From the NCBI GenBank assembly GCA_030525785.1, contig JAUNEA010000002.1:62001-126000 (forward strand): a stretch of 64,000 bases of DNA, in the 5' to 3' direction. Positions 29,215 to 38,492 of this stretch are shown piece by piece. How positions within the stretch are numbered: the first letter of the stretch is position 1; every line of letters begins with the position of its first letter. Both the position numbers and the translations under genes were made by a program. The stretch is from Cardiobacteriaceae bacterium. GTDB lineage: Bacteria; Pseudomonadota; Gammaproteobacteria; Cardiobacteriales; Cardiobacteriaceae. The notes under the pieces were generated by a model. It saw only the letters and a list, made by a program, of their open reading frames with translations, ran no database searches and was not told the DNA's origin.

Positions 29215-29917
29215 CTTGATGATGGTCTATGATTTTTCGGATAAACGTTGGCAACGGCTCAATGAGCATGGTTTGTTGAATTGCTCCTATCCTCTCAATC
29301 CTCAAAGCGCTTTGGCAGCTCATCGACAAGGAGCATTTGCTTGGTATGAGGAAGAGGGGCGTGTGCAGTGGTGGAAACCAGAGATGCGGGCGGTCTTTTT
29401 GACGGAGGCTTTACATGTGAGCCGTAGCACTAGGAAAGATTGGAAGCAAAGCGCTTTGGCTGGAAAGTTATCCATTACCTTAGACCATGATTTTGCATCT
29501 GTTATGGAGTCATGTGCGCGTGTGCATGCAGAAAAAGAGGGTGCGACATGGCTTTTGCCAGAAATGCAGGCGGTGTACCAAGCGTTGCATGAAGAAGGCT
29601 ATGCACATAGTGTAGAGGTTTGGGAAGAAGGGCGATTGGTTGGTGGCGTGTATGGGGTTGCGTTAGGCGCTGTTTTTTGCGCAGAATCGATGTTTCATCA
29701 AAGAACGAATGCGTCCAAAATTGCCTTGTGGGCATTATCTAAAGCGCTTTATCAGCGTGGGATTTGGGTGATTGAGGCACAATTTTTAACCGAGCATCTC
29801 TACAGTTTAGGCGCGCGCTGGATGAAAGCTTGGGATTACGAGCAACTCTTGAGCATAGACCCCGAAAAGCATCGGGGTTTATGGCGTTCATCAATGGGTG
29901 TCGAGGATTTGTTGTAA
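29207..29917 (+). CDS. aat: Leucyl/phenylalanyl-tRNA-protein transferase
   Basis: The 236-residue enzyme adds Leu or Phe to proteins with basic N termini, marking them for ClpS-ClpAP. HRQGAFAWYEEEGRVQWWKPEMRAVF, HVSRSTRK, and the core YAHSVEVWEEGRLVGGVYGVALGAVFCAESMF identify it. The usual GLLAxGGDL segment before the first motif is replaced by an unrelated stretch with a QSAL copy, so the N-terminal part is diverged. The start is uncertain: ATG 29207 overlaps ybaN, and ATG 29219 is also possible. Its 3' end overlaps the convergent GloB-like gene by 27 bases. Confidence 0.88.
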   Translation: MSNLMMVYDFSDKRWQRLNEHGLLNCSYPLNPQSALAAHRQGAFAWYEEEGRVQWWKPEMRAVFLTEALHVSRSTRKDWKQSALAGKLSITLDHDFASVMESCARVHAEKEGATWLLPEMQAVYQALHEEGYAHSVEVWEEGRLVGGVYGVALGAVFCAESMFHQRTNASKIALWALSKALYQRGIWVIEAQFLTEHLYSLGARWMKAWDYEQLLSIDPEKHRGLWRSSMGVEDLL

Positions 29918-30592
29918 AGCTTCGCGCGAGATGGGCGCGTAAGGAGTTTTTCGGGTTTGGGCGGCAATGTGTTCACGATAACGCACAAAATCCTCTTCAT
30001 GCTCAATCAGCAAGAAAGGATTGCCTGCTAGCTGTTCGCCCAAAGTCGAATGCTCCACTACGCCGTAATCATGCCCACACCAAACCGTTAAAGTAGGATT
30101 CAAACGTTTGAGGGCTTGTAAACTTTTGAAAAGCGCTTTGGCATCGCCTGTTTCACCCCGAACATTGCCAGCGCCATACATAAATAATGTATCACCTGTA
30201 ATGAGATGGTGGTCGGTTAAAAAACAACAGCTGCCAGCGGTATGCCCAGCGGTGTGTAGCACAGTGATGCTGCTTCCTCCCAGCATAATTTCATCGCCAT
30301 GTTCCACCAAAACCGCATCTTTGGGACAATCAAAGCGCTTAGCTTCCAGAGGGTGAATGAAGAGTGTTGTTTTCTTGCCATAAAGCGCTTTGATGGCGTT
30401 GATATGGTCATGGTCAGCGTGGGTAATGAGAATGGCATCTAAATACAGCCCTTCTTCTTTCAAGACTTCACGAATGCCCTCCGCGTCCCATGCGGGATCA
30501 ACGACAGCAGCTGCTTTGGTTTTAGGGTCAAAGATAATGTGGATAAAATTGTCATGCTCTTCGACTTTCAGTTGAATCACTTGATGGCTCAT
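29891..30592 (-). CDS. Metallo-beta-lactamase-fold hydrolase, glyoxalase II-like
   Basis: The 233-residue product has the metal-binding THADHDHINA, then HTAGHTAGSC, ITGDTLF, and GHDYG. This is the binuclear site order of hydroxyacylglutathione hydrolases. It probably hydrolyses thioesters such as S-lactoylglutathione in the cytoplasm, but related persulfide dioxygenases and GloC-type enzymes cannot be ruled out. It starts 9 bases after smpB and is likely cotranscribed. Confidence 0.82.
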   Translation of the reverse strand: MSHQVIQLKVEEHDNFIHIIFDPKTKAAAVVDPAWDAEGIREVLKEEGLYLDAILITHADHDHINAIKALYGKKTTLFIHPLEAKRFDCPKDAVLVEHGDEIMLGGSSITVLHTAGHTAGSCCFLTDHHLITGDTLFMYGAGNVRGETGDAKALFKSLQALKRLNPTLTVWCGHDYGVVEHSTLGEQLAGNPFLLIEHEEDFVRYREHIAAQTRKTPYAPISREALQQILDTH

Positions 30593-30601
30593 GGGGCTAC
30601 C

Positions 30602-31087
30602 TTATCGTTCGAGGTTTTTGTTTTTCATCAAACGCGCTTTATCCAGCTGCCATTCTCTATCTTTGCTGACCGCGCGTTTATCGTATTCTTTTTTGCCTTT
30701 TGCCACAGCTACATTTAGCTTGATACGGCTATTTTTCCAATACAAACTGACAGGAATCAGTGTGTAGCCATCACGCTGAGAGGTGCCAATGAGTTTATCG
30801 ATTTCACGGCGATGGAGTAACAATTTTCTGGTTCGCATAGGGTCAGCGAGAATGTGGGTAGAGGCGGCAGGCAGTGGAGTGATGGTGGTGCCGAATAAAT
30901 AAATTTCGCCACCTTTGATGAGAACATGCGCATCTTTTAATTGCACACGCCCAGCCCGAAGCGCTTTGACCTCCCAACCTTCTAAAGAAAGCCCTGCTTC
31001 AAAGTGTTCTTCAAAAAAATAATCATGGAAGGCTTTTTTGTTGGTGATGATTTGATTGTCGTGGTTGTTTTTTTTGGATTTACTCAT
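30602..31087 (-). CDS. smpB: SsrA-binding protein SmpB
   Basis: The 161-residue partner of tmRNA in ribosome rescue has [20 protein letters not shown], the KSLRxG-like [10 protein letters not shown], HEPxR-type [11 protein letters not shown], and the basic tail. It is divergent from ratA with about 70 bases between, as in E. coli. No ssrA gene is visible in the window. Confidence 0.97.
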   Translation of the reverse strand: MSKSKKNNHDNQIITNKKAFHDYFFEEHFEAGLSLEGWEVKALRAGRVQLKDAHVLIKGGEIYLFGTTITPLPAASTHILADPMRTRKLLLHRREIDKLIGTSQRDGYTLIPVSLYWKNSRIKLNVAVAKGKKEYDKRAVSKDREWQLDKARLMKNKNLER

Positions 31088-31157
31088 GATTAGGTCGTCA
31101 TTTAGCAGAAATTAGCAGTAAAATAGGCAGTATGTTTCATTTTTTGAGGAAGGTATT

Positions 31158-31601
31158 GTGCCACAAATTCATCGTGTGAAAAAACTCCCCTACACGTGTC
31201 AGCAGATGTTTGATTTGGTGGCAGATGTAGATAGGTACGCGGAATTTTTGCCTTGGTGTCAGCAGGGGAGGCTTTTGGAGCGTGGTGAGGGGTATTTGAT
31301 TGGGCAGATTACAGTGCAAAAAGGAGCGTTTGTTCAACAGTTTACCACCAAAAATACGTTCACTTATCCAACGCAAATGGAAATGAGGTTGATGCAAGGT
31401 GTGTTCAAAAAACTCTATGCTCGCTGGGATTTCAAAGCGCTTTGGGTTGAGGGTAAGGAAGTAGGCTGTGAAGTGGGGTATTTTATGGACTTTGAAGTGC
31501 CTTTGTTGTTAAGCCCTATTTTAGGTGGCTTGATGAGCCATATAGCGCAAACGATGGTGGAGGCTTTCTCGAAACGAGCAGAGCAATTGTATGGTCAATG
31601 A
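31158..31601 (+). CDS. ratA: RatA/Coq10-type START-domain protein
   Basis: The 147-residue product has the family core YTCQQMFDLVADVDRYAEFLPWC and the aromatic-lined START fold. In E. coli RatA it was reported to block 70S assembly, and the Coq10 branch binds ubiquinone. Which role holds here is open. The start is GTG at 31158 with AGGAAGG upstream. It overlaps rnfH by 11 bases. The smpB, ratA, rnfH order matches E. coli. Confidence 0.92.
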   Translation: MPQIHRVKKLPYTCQQMFDLVADVDRYAEFLPWCQQGRLLERGEGYLIGQITVQKGAFVQQFTTKNTFTYPTQMEMRLMQGVFKKLYARWDFKALWVEGKEVGCEVGYFMDFEVPLLLSPILGGLMSHIAQTMVEAFSKRAEQLYGQ

Positions 31602-31914
31602 TGCATCTTTGGTAGATAAAGCGCTTTTATCGCGAAAAATGATAACGGTTGAGGTGGTTTATGGTGAGGCAACGCTGCAAAAAATCCTCACGCTAAAAAT
31701 GTATGAAGGGGCGACTTTATGGCAGGCAGTTGAGCGTTCTGGCATCGTCCGTTTTTTTCCGCATCTTGATTTTAATAAGCTTGATTATGGTATTTGGGGG
31801 CAGGGTAAGCGGAAAGATGAAGTATTGCGCGATGGCGATAGAGTAGAAATTTATCGCCCTTTGATTGCGGATCCCAAAGAGATGCGCCGTCAGCGTGCCA
31901 AAAAACGTGAATAA
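31591..31914 (+). CDS. ratB: RnfH/RatB family ubiquitin-fold protein
   Basis: The 107-residue product has ITVEVVYGEATLQKILTLKMYEGATL, IGIWGQ-like DYGIWGQ, LRDGDRVEIYRPLIADPKEMRR, which are the hallmarks of the family. Function is unknown. The TAA stop is followed at once by a full palindrome copy (31915-31926). Confidence 0.9.
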   Translation: MVNDASLVDKALLSRKMITVEVVYGEATLQKILTLKMYEGATLWQAVERSGIVRFFPHLDFNKLDYGIWGQGKRKDEVLRDGDRVEIYRPLIADPKEMRRQRAKKRE

Positions 31915-31940
31915 CAAAGCGCTTTGGTATGAAAATTGCG

Positions 31941-31949
31941 TGAGATAAT
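31941..31949 (+). promoter_or_regulatory. Possible extended -10 promoter element before rsmH
   Basis: TGAGATAAT fits an extended -10 (TGnGATAAT) about 50 bases before the rsmH start. There is no good -35. The usual mraZ gene and its operator repeats are absent. Confidence 0.3.
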
Positions 31950-32000
31950 TGCGTTGTTAAACGCTTTCTTCCGATGAAAGTTATCAGTTAAAGGAACCCC

Positions 32001-32921
32001 ATGACCCATATTACCGTTTTGCTCCATGAAGCCATTGATGCACTCAATCTTCAGCCTGATGGTCGCTATCTTGATGCGACTTTTGGTCGTGGTGGGCATA
32101 GTCGTTTGATTTTGGAGCGCTTGGGGGATAAGGGGCAATTGTATGCACTTGACCGAGATCCACAGGCGGCGGAGGTTGCATGGCAATGGGTGGAGCAAGA
32201 GCCACGTTTTCACTTTGCTCCTGTGCCGTTTTCGCGCATGCAAAGCGCTTTTTCAGATGTGGGGGCAGAGAGCTTAGATGGCATTTTGTTTGATTTTGGT
32301 GTTTCCTCACCTCAGCTTGACCAAGCTGAGCGTGGATTTTCTTTTCATAAAGCTGCTCCATTAGACATGCGTATGGATACACGCACAGGTATGACCGCTT
32401 ATCAATGGCTGCAAGAAATTGAGGAAAGCGCTTTGGTGAAAGCAATTGTTCAGTTGGGTGGAGAGCCTTATTCAGTTGCATTACGTATTGGAAATGCGAT
32501 AATAAAACATAGGGAAAAAATAGTCTCCACCATTGATTTGGCAAATGTGGTGGCTCAGGCGGTGCCAAAGAAATTTCATCGTGTGGGTTATCACCCCGCC
32601 ACTCAAACTTTCCAAGCCATTCGCATGATGGTGAACGATGAGGTGGGGGAAATTGAGCAGGGATTACAAAGCGCTTTGACCTTGCTGAAGAAAGGAGGAA
32701 TTATGGTGGCGATTGGTTTTCATGACGTGGAAGATAAGTTGGTGAAACATTTTGCGCGTGCGAAAGAAGGGCGTGATTTACCAGCAGAAATTCCTGTTGC
32801 TTATGGTCGAATGTATCAAGAATTGCATTTGCAAAAGTCGGTCATTAAGCCTTCTCAGGAGGAGATATTGAATAATCCTAGAAGCCGAAGTGCAAAAATG
32901 CGTGTGATGGTTAAGGTATAG
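32001..32921 (+). CDS. rsmH: 16S rRNA m4C1402 methyltransferase RsmH
   Basis: The 306-residue SAM-dependent enzyme modifies C1402 in the decoding site. It has HITVLLHEAIDAL, the SAM-binding DATFGRGGHSRLIL, FDFGVSSPQLDQAERGFSF, PLDMRMD, HPATQTFQAIRMMVNDE and the final PRSRSAKMRV. It opens the division and cell wall cluster. AAAGGAA precedes the ATG. Three palindrome copies lie inside. Confidence 0.98.
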   Translation: MTHITVLLHEAIDALNLQPDGRYLDATFGRGGHSRLILERLGDKGQLYALDRDPQAAEVAWQWVEQEPRFHFAPVPFSRMQSAFSDVGAESLDGILFDFGVSSPQLDQAERGFSFHKAAPLDMRMDTRTGMTAYQWLQEIEESALVKAIVQLGGEPYSVALRIGNAIIKHREKIVSTIDLANVVAQAVPKKFHRVGYHPATQTFQAIRMMVNDEVGEIEQGLQSALTLLKKGGIMVAIGFHDVEDKLVKHFARAKEGRDLPAEIPVAYGRMYQELHLQKSVIKPSQEEILNNPRSRSAKMRVMVKV

Positions 32922-32935
32922 CGTGGAGCTTTTTG

Positions 32936-33208
32936 ATGAATAAAAAGAGTTTTTTAATGGTATTGGTGATGTTGTTATTGGTAGGATTTTCTGCCATTCG
33001 TTTTGTAGATTCTGAGCGTCAAGTCAATACGGCCTATAATCAGCTGGATAAAGTGCGAATTCATGCAGAGCATGAGCACAGACGGCGTAATGCATTGGTG
33101 ACAGAGACAGGCACTGTTCTAAGTGTTGCCAATTTGGATAAGACAGCAAAAGCCATGAAATTGGAAATTCCAACGATAGAACAAACAGCGTTAAATATAC
33201 GCCAATAA
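32936..33208 (+). CDS. ftsL: Cell division protein FtsL
   Basis: The 90-residue bitopic protein has a short cytoplasmic start, one membrane helix (about residues 6-22), and a periplasmic coiled coil (ERQVNTAYNQLDKVRIHAE). It joins FtsB and FtsQ in activating FtsWI. Position between rsmH and ftsI supports the call, as the sequence alone is poorly conserved. GGAG is before ATG 32936. It carries no palindrome copy. Confidence 0.85.
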   Translation: MNKKSFLMVLVMLLLVGFSAIRFVDSERQVNTAYNQLDKVRIHAEHEHRRRNALVTETGTVLSVANLDKTAKAMKLEIPTIEQTALNIRQ

Positions 33209-33331
33209 ACTTATCAACTTAAACCCTGCAAAGCGCTTTGGGCAGTGTGTAGAGAAGATTGGAATGGCTTGGGCAAGGCTCAAGCCATGATGGTTTTTGG
33301 TGATTGAGAAAATTCAAAGAGGAATGTTTGA

Positions 33332-35584
33332 TTGAGTGATTATGTGGCAAAAGAGCAACGAGTGCATACCTATCGTTTTATCTTGGTGGTACTGTTGATG
33401 GTATCTGGCTTAGCCGCTGTGCTGGCTAAGGCTTATTGGAATCGTTTCTCAAATGAACATCATCAAAAATATCTTAAGCAGGCGCACCAGTATGTTGTGC
33501 GTGATCGTGTACACCTAGCACCACGTGCCGATATTGTGGATAGACATGGACAACCTTTAGCCATCTCTAATCAGCGTAGTATGGTTATTTTGGAACCTAA
33601 GAATTTTCTTGTGGGACTAGAAAAGCAAGCAGAAGAGTTATATAAAGATTGTGAAAAAATAGCTAGACGACAAAGCGCTAACCCCAGTACTCCTCTTGAA
33701 TCCATACACAAATGCCAATGGCTATCGCCCAGTTTAGCGTTAGGGAGTGATGCCTCTAAAAAAGCTTTCTCAGAGCAATATCAGGAAGCTCGTTGGCAGC
33801 AATTGGTGGATTATTTGAATACCTATCGCATTTACCCTACCAGGGTGGACGAGCTTAAAGCTAAAGTACATGAAATTGCTAAACGCGATAAAAATAGAGG
33901 AAGCAATTACTTTTTACTCAATTCTGATGTGATGGGAACGGTGGCAGCAGAATTGAATAAAATGGATTTTGTGGGCTTGCGTAAAGAAGATGGTTTTGAT
34001 CGTTACTATCCTCAAAAAGAATTGTTTGCGCAGGTGGTAGGTTATACGGAAAAACTCGCCAGCATGCCCAGTATTAAAGATACCTTACAAAATAATGCCG
34101 AGTATTTCGCTGAGGGTAAAGGTATCGCGGGTTTAGAGCAACAGTACGATGATCGTTTGCGTTCAGCTTCAGGCTTAACGGGCGTATATCATGGCGGTAA
34201 AAAAGTTGCTATTTCAGGCATTGCTCATGAATCCAAAGCTACACGTTTTGGGCAAGATTTGGTGTTATCGTTAGATGCGAGGATTCAACATGTGGTGCAT
34301 GATGTACTCCAAAGCGCTTATCAAAATCCCGCTACTCGAGCCAAAGCCATGATGGCAGTAGTGTTAGATGTGGAGACGAGTGAAGTTTTGGCGATGCAAT
34401 CGTTGCCTGTGGGAAATCCCAATCAATTATCCGCTCGTCAGCCTGATTTGATGAGGAATCGGGTTTTAACGGATGTTTATGAGATGGGTTCTATCCATAA
34501 GCCCATTGCAATGTTGGCAGCATTAGAGTTAGGCAAAATTACGCCACACACCAGTTTCAAGTTTCCAGCCAATTGTATACGTCAATATGGAAAGCATAGT
34601 GTGCGTGATGTTGGTCGTTGTACGCCGAATATGAGTGCTACTACTATCATCGCTCGTTCTTCTAATGTGGGTATGAGCTATATCGCTGACCGTGTACCAC
34701 GAAAATATTATCTTGAATTTCTTAAGCGTTTGGGTTTTGCGCAGAAGAGTGAACTCAATTTCGTAGGCGAACGTACAGGCTATCTTCCCTATCCAAGCTC
34801 AGAGCATCAATATGCCATCATGTATTTTGGTTATGGTGAGACAGCGACATTGATGCAAATGGCAAATGCGTATGTGATGATTGCCAATGGTGGCATTAAG
34901 CGTCCATTGAGTTTATTGAAAAAAGAACAGATTGAAGCAGGAGAGCGAGTGATGCGTGAGCAAACCTCGCGCAATATGCGCTCTATTTTACGCGCAACTG
35001 TGATGAGCGATGAGGGAACGGCGAAAAATGCTCGTACACCCAGCTACACTACAGCAGGCAAAACAGGAACCAGTCGTAAAGCAGATGTGAAACGCGTAGT
35101 ACGCACCAACAAAGACGGTAGCCAAACGGTAGTGAACAAAGGTGGCTACAGCAGAAAATATCTCTCCAGCTTTATCGGTTATGCACCAGCAGATAAGCCA
35201 CGTATTGTGGTGGCGGTATTGGTTGATGAGCCTATGGGCGTGCAGTATTACGGTGGTGCGGTGGCAGCTCCATTATTTGCGCAGATTGTAGAGCGTTCCT
35301 TACCATTGTTGGGCGTAGTGTCGGATAAATTAGATAAAAATCATAGTATTAAAGTTGAGCGCATTGTGCCATTGGCTATGCCAGCAGAAGAGAAAAAAGC
35401 CCAATCAGCCACTGATAAACCTACCTCAAAAGCTTCCCCAAAAGGCACGGCCTCTAACAAAGCCAACTCAAAACCCAAACCAACCAAAACTACAAATTCC
35501 AACACTTCAGGCAAAAAAAGCTCTAATGCCTCTAAACCTGTAGAGAAAAAAGCAGCTTCCTCACCTAAACCCAAACCACAATAA
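33332..35584 (+). CDS. ftsI: Septal peptidoglycan transpeptidase FtsI (PBP3), long form
   Basis: The 750-residue protein has one membrane helix (about 14-33), the pedestal domain, and a transpeptidase domain with SxxK at S387 (GSIHKP), SSN (RSSNVG) and KTG (GKTGTSRK). It cross-links septal peptidoglycan with FtsW. The start is a TTG at 33332, with GAGG nine bases upstream. No in-frame ATG is near, and GTG 33344 is the alternative. It is about 160 residues longer than E. coli FtsI. About 80 extra residues lie before the active site, including a segment with two cysteines, and about 65 form a Lys, Ser, Pro and Ala rich C-terminal tail in the periplasm. Palindrome copies are few and partial. Confidence 0.94.
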   Translation: MSDYVAKEQRVHTYRFILVVLLMVSGLAAVLAKAYWNRFSNEHHQKYLKQAHQYVVRDRVHLAPRADIVDRHGQPLAISNQRSMVILEPKNFLVGLEKQAEELYKDCEKIARRQSANPSTPLESIHKCQWLSPSLALGSDASKKAFSEQYQEARWQQLVDYLNTYRIYPTRVDELKAKVHEIAKRDKNRGSNYFLLNSDVMGTVAAELNKMDFVGLRKEDGFDRYYPQKELFAQVVGYTEKLASMPSIKDTLQNNAEYFAEGKGIAGLEQQYDDRLRSASGLTGVYHGGKKVAISGIAHESKATRFGQDLVLSLDARIQHVVHDVLQSAYQNPATRAKAMMAVVLDVETSEVLAMQSLPVGNPNQLSARQPDLMRNRVLTDVYEMGSIHKPIAMLAALELGKITPHTSFKFPANCIRQYGKHSVRDVGRCTPNMSATTIIARSSNVGMSYIADRVPRKYYLEFLKRLGFAQKSELNFVGERTGYLPYPSSEHQYAIMYFGYGETATLMQMANAYVMIANGGIKRPLSLLKKEQIEAGERVMREQTSRNMRSILRATVMSDEGTAKNARTPSYTTAGKTGTSRKADVKRVVRTNKDGSQTVVNKGGYSRKYLSSFIGYAPADKPRIVVAVLVDEPMGVQYYGGAVAAPLFAQIVERSLPLLGVVSDKLDKNHSIKVERIVPLAMPAEEKKAQSATDKPTSKASPKGTASNKANSKPKPTKTTNSNTSGKKSSNASKPVEKKAASSPKPKPQ

Positions 35585-35643
35585 TATTCGGCAGTTTCGA
35601 CTGTCATTGTTACCAAAGCGCTTTGTCTCAATAAGGAGGAGAC

Positions 35644-38487
35644 ATGAACCAGCCCATGACCCTATCGTCCCTGCTTGCAGGCATCATTGATATCCCTCCC
35701 TCAGCTGATGCTCTTATCACAGGCATTCAAAGCCATTCGGGGCAATTGCAAGCTGGTGACCTGTGGCTGGCAATGCGTGGTGTTCAGGGTAAACATGGTT
35801 TGGATTATCAGCCCACTCATCGACCCGCAGCCATTCTCTATGAGTCTCCTTATGAGAACCCACCAGAATCCGCAATTGCAGTTCCAAATTTAAGCGCTTT
35901 AGCAAGCCAAATAGCAGGGCGATTTTATGGCGAACCAAGCAAAGCGCTTTGTGTGGTTGGGGTAACAGGAACTGATGGTAAATCTTCACTGGTACATTTG
36001 CTTAGCCAAGCTTTAGATGGCGCTATGATTGGCACGATTGGCTATGGAAAACTCGATAATCTCAAGCCTGCCAGCCATACCACGCCAGAGGCATTGGTGG
36101 TGCAAAAGTTGCTCTCAGAATTTCAAGCACAGGGAATCTCGCAAGTAGCGATGGAAGTTTCCTCACATGCTTTGTGTCAGCATCGGGTGGCTGATGTGGA
36201 TATGAGCATTGGAGTGTTTACCAATTTAAGCCGTGACCATCTCGATTATCATAAAGATATGGAAGAGTATTTTCTTGCCAAAGCGCTTTTGTTTCAAAAG
36301 CCTTTACGCGCTGCGGTGGTCAATATTGATGATGCTTATGGGCAACGTCTGATTGCTGAAAAACGCCTGCACCCTCAAAGTGCTTTGGTGACAGTATCTA
36401 GTGAAGGAAAAGAGGCGATAGATGAGTCAAGTATTCATCTGAGCGCCAGTCATATCGAATTTTTACCTGAGGGATTACGTTTTGATTTAGCCATCACACG
36501 CGATGGAAAAACGGAAAATTGCACCATTCAAAGCGCTTTGCTGGCTCGTTTTAATGTTCACAATCTGATGAATGTTGCAGCAGTACTCAGCTCGTTAGGT
36601 GTTGGTCTTCATGATATTCAATCGATTTTGGGGCGATTGAAACCTGTTCGTGGTCGTGCACAAAAATTGGCGTTGAAAGATGGCTCTAGTGCTGTGATTG
36701 ATTATGCTCACACGCCAGCAGCATTAGAAAATATTTTGCAGGGGATACGTCCTCATGTTCGCGGAAAATTGTATGTGGTATTTGGTTGTGGTGGTGACCG
36801 AGATAAAGGCAAACGCCCGCTTATGGCTGAAGCTGCAAAGCGCTTTGCTGATGTGGTTGTGATGACAGATGATAATCCGCGCACTGAAAATCCTGAAGCC
36901 ATTTTGCAAGATATGCAAGTAGGCGCACCTGATGCCACCATCATTCGCCCACGCGCCAGTGCTTTGGCTTGGGTTTATCAGCAATTGCAAGCAGGTGATG
37001 TGGTGGTGGTCGCTGGTAAAGGTCATGAGGATTACCAAATCATCGGCAAAGAGAAGCATCATTACAGCGATGTAGAAATGATAGAAGCTTTGGAAAAGCC
37101 ATTTGCCAAAGCGCTTTCTGCATCAGAAGTGGCGCAGATTGTAGGCGGTTATGTGGTGGGGGATTCCCAAGTATCTATTCAAGCTTTTACTACCGATAGT
37201 CGCCAAGCCAAAGAGGGTATGGCGTTTATTGCGTTGCGTGGTGAACGCTTTGATGGGGCGGATTTTGTCGAACAAGTGTACCAAGCTGGCGCTGCTGCGG
37301 CTTTGGTTCATGAGGCTCAAAGCGCTTTGAGTTTGCCACAAATTGTGGTGGAAGATACCAAACAAGCGCTTTGGTCATTGGCTCGTTTTTATCGTGCTAA
37401 AGCCAAAGACAAGCGCTTTGTGGCGCTCACAGGCAGTAACGGCAAAACCTCCACCAAAGAAATGTTGGCGAAAATCCTAAGCGCTAACCAAGAAACGCTT
37501 GCCACACGTGGTAACCTCAACAATGATTTAGGCGTTCCGCTCACGCTTTTAAATCTTAATGACACTCAACATTTTGCCGTGATTGAGATGGGCGCGAATC
37601 ATCAATGCGAGATTGCGCCACTCGCTGAGTTGGTGAGACCCGATGTGGCTTTGATTACCAATGTTTCAGCCGCTCATATTGAAGGCTTTGGCGGACTTTC
37701 GGGCGTGTTGGCAGCCAAAACGGAGTTGTTTGAATACAGCACAGGAACCATCGTGTTGAATCAAAACAGCTTGGGTTACGATGAGTGGGCAAAGCGCTTT
37801 GAAAAACGCCCACAAATTCACGTTTCATCATCGCCGACCGTCTCAAGTGATGAGGGCAGAATGGCTGATGTGCGCGTGGAGGCATTGAATGCAGAAGGTA
37901 GCCATTTTGCTTTGTTTTTTGGGACAAAGCGCTTTGAAGTGCGTTGGCAATTGTTGGGCAAACACAACCTCGCCAATGCAGCCGCAGCTTGTGCGTGTGG
38001 TTTGGCGTTGGGGCTTTCGCCTGAAATGATGACGGAAGCGTTGCAGCAATTGCGTTTAGAACAATCTCGCCTCACGCCTTATGTGTTGGGTCAGCATCAG
38101 CTTTTTGATGATACCTACAATGCCAATCCTGCTTCATTTTATGCCGCCTTTGAGGTGCTAAGCGCTTTGCGTGAGCAGGGGTTTAAGCCGATTGTGTTTG
38201 CAGGGGCAATGGCAGAATTGGGCGAGGAAAGTGAGGCATTGCATGAGGCGGTGGCTTCGTATGCTAAAGATGTGGGCGTGGCGGCGTTTCATTATGTGCG
38301 CCATGCTCGGGTTTCAACAGAGGGTTATGCTCGTGGTTTTCCTGATGCCATCATGCATACGGATCATGCCTCTGCCCAAAGCGCTTTGCAAGATTATTTG
38401 GCAGGCTCGGAGCCTGTGGTTATTTTGGTGAAAGGCTCACGCAGTGCTGCGATGGAGCTTGTGTTATCTTCTTTAAATATTAAGTAA
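35644..38487 (+). CDS. murE/murF: MurE-MurF fusion (bifunctional muropeptide ligase)
   Basis: One 947-residue frame. Residues 1 to about 482 are MurE, adding meso-diaminopimelate to UDP-MurNAc-dipeptide. It has TTPEAL, VSSHAL, DYAHTPAAL, and DNPRTENP, the sequence typical of diaminopimelate specificity. Its P-loop reads GTDGKSS instead of the usual GTNGKT(T/S). Residues about 487-947 are MurF, adding D-Ala-D-Ala, with a standard GSNGKTSTKEM, EMGANHQCEI, DTYNANPAS, and FAGAMAELG. Such fusions are known in some betaproteobacteria. The fusion couples two successive steps. Many palindrome copies sit in surface-like or linker positions, read as QSAL, KAL and KRF. AGGAGGAG precedes the ATG. Confidence 0.95.
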   Translation: MNQPMTLSSLLAGIIDIPPSADALITGIQSHSGQLQAGDLWLAMRGVQGKHGLDYQPTHRPAAILYESPYENPPESAIAVPNLSALASQIAGRFYGEPSKALCVVGVTGTDGKSSLVHLLSQALDGAMIGTIGYGKLDNLKPASHTTPEALVVQKLLSEFQAQGISQVAMEVSSHALCQHRVADVDMSIGVFTNLSRDHLDYHKDMEEYFLAKALLFQKPLRAAVVNIDDAYGQRLIAEKRLHPQSALVTVSSEGKEAIDESSIHLSASHIEFLPEGLRFDLAITRDGKTENCTIQSALLARFNVHNLMNVAAVLSSLGVGLHDIQSILGRLKPVRGRAQKLALKDGSSAVIDYAHTPAALENILQGIRPHVRGKLYVVFGCGGDRDKGKRPLMAEAAKRFADVVVMTDDNPRTENPEAILQDMQVGAPDATIIRPRASALAWVYQQLQAGDVVVVAGKGHEDYQIIGKEKHHYSDVEMIEALEKPFAKALSASEVAQIVGGYVVGDSQVSIQAFTTDSRQAKEGMAFIALRGERFDGADFVEQVYQAGAAAALVHEAQSALSLPQIVVEDTKQALWSLARFYRAKAKDKRFVALTGSNGKTSTKEMLAKILSANQETLATRGNLNNDLGVPLTLLNLNDTQHFAVIEMGANHQCEIAPLAELVRPDVALITNVSAAHIEGFGGLSGVLAAKTELFEYSTGTIVLNQNSLGYDEWAKRFEKRPQIHVSSSPTVSSDEGRMADVRVEALNAEGSHFALFFGTKRFEVRWQLLGKHNLANAAAACACGLALGLSPEMMTEALQQLRLEQSRLTPYVLGQHQLFDDTYNANPASFYAAFEVLSALREQGFKPIVFAGAMAELGEESEALHEAVASYAKDVGVAAFHYVRHARVSTEGYARGFPDAIMHTDHASAQSALQDYLAGSEPVVILVKGSRSAAMELVLSSLNIK

Positions 38488-38492
38488 AAACT

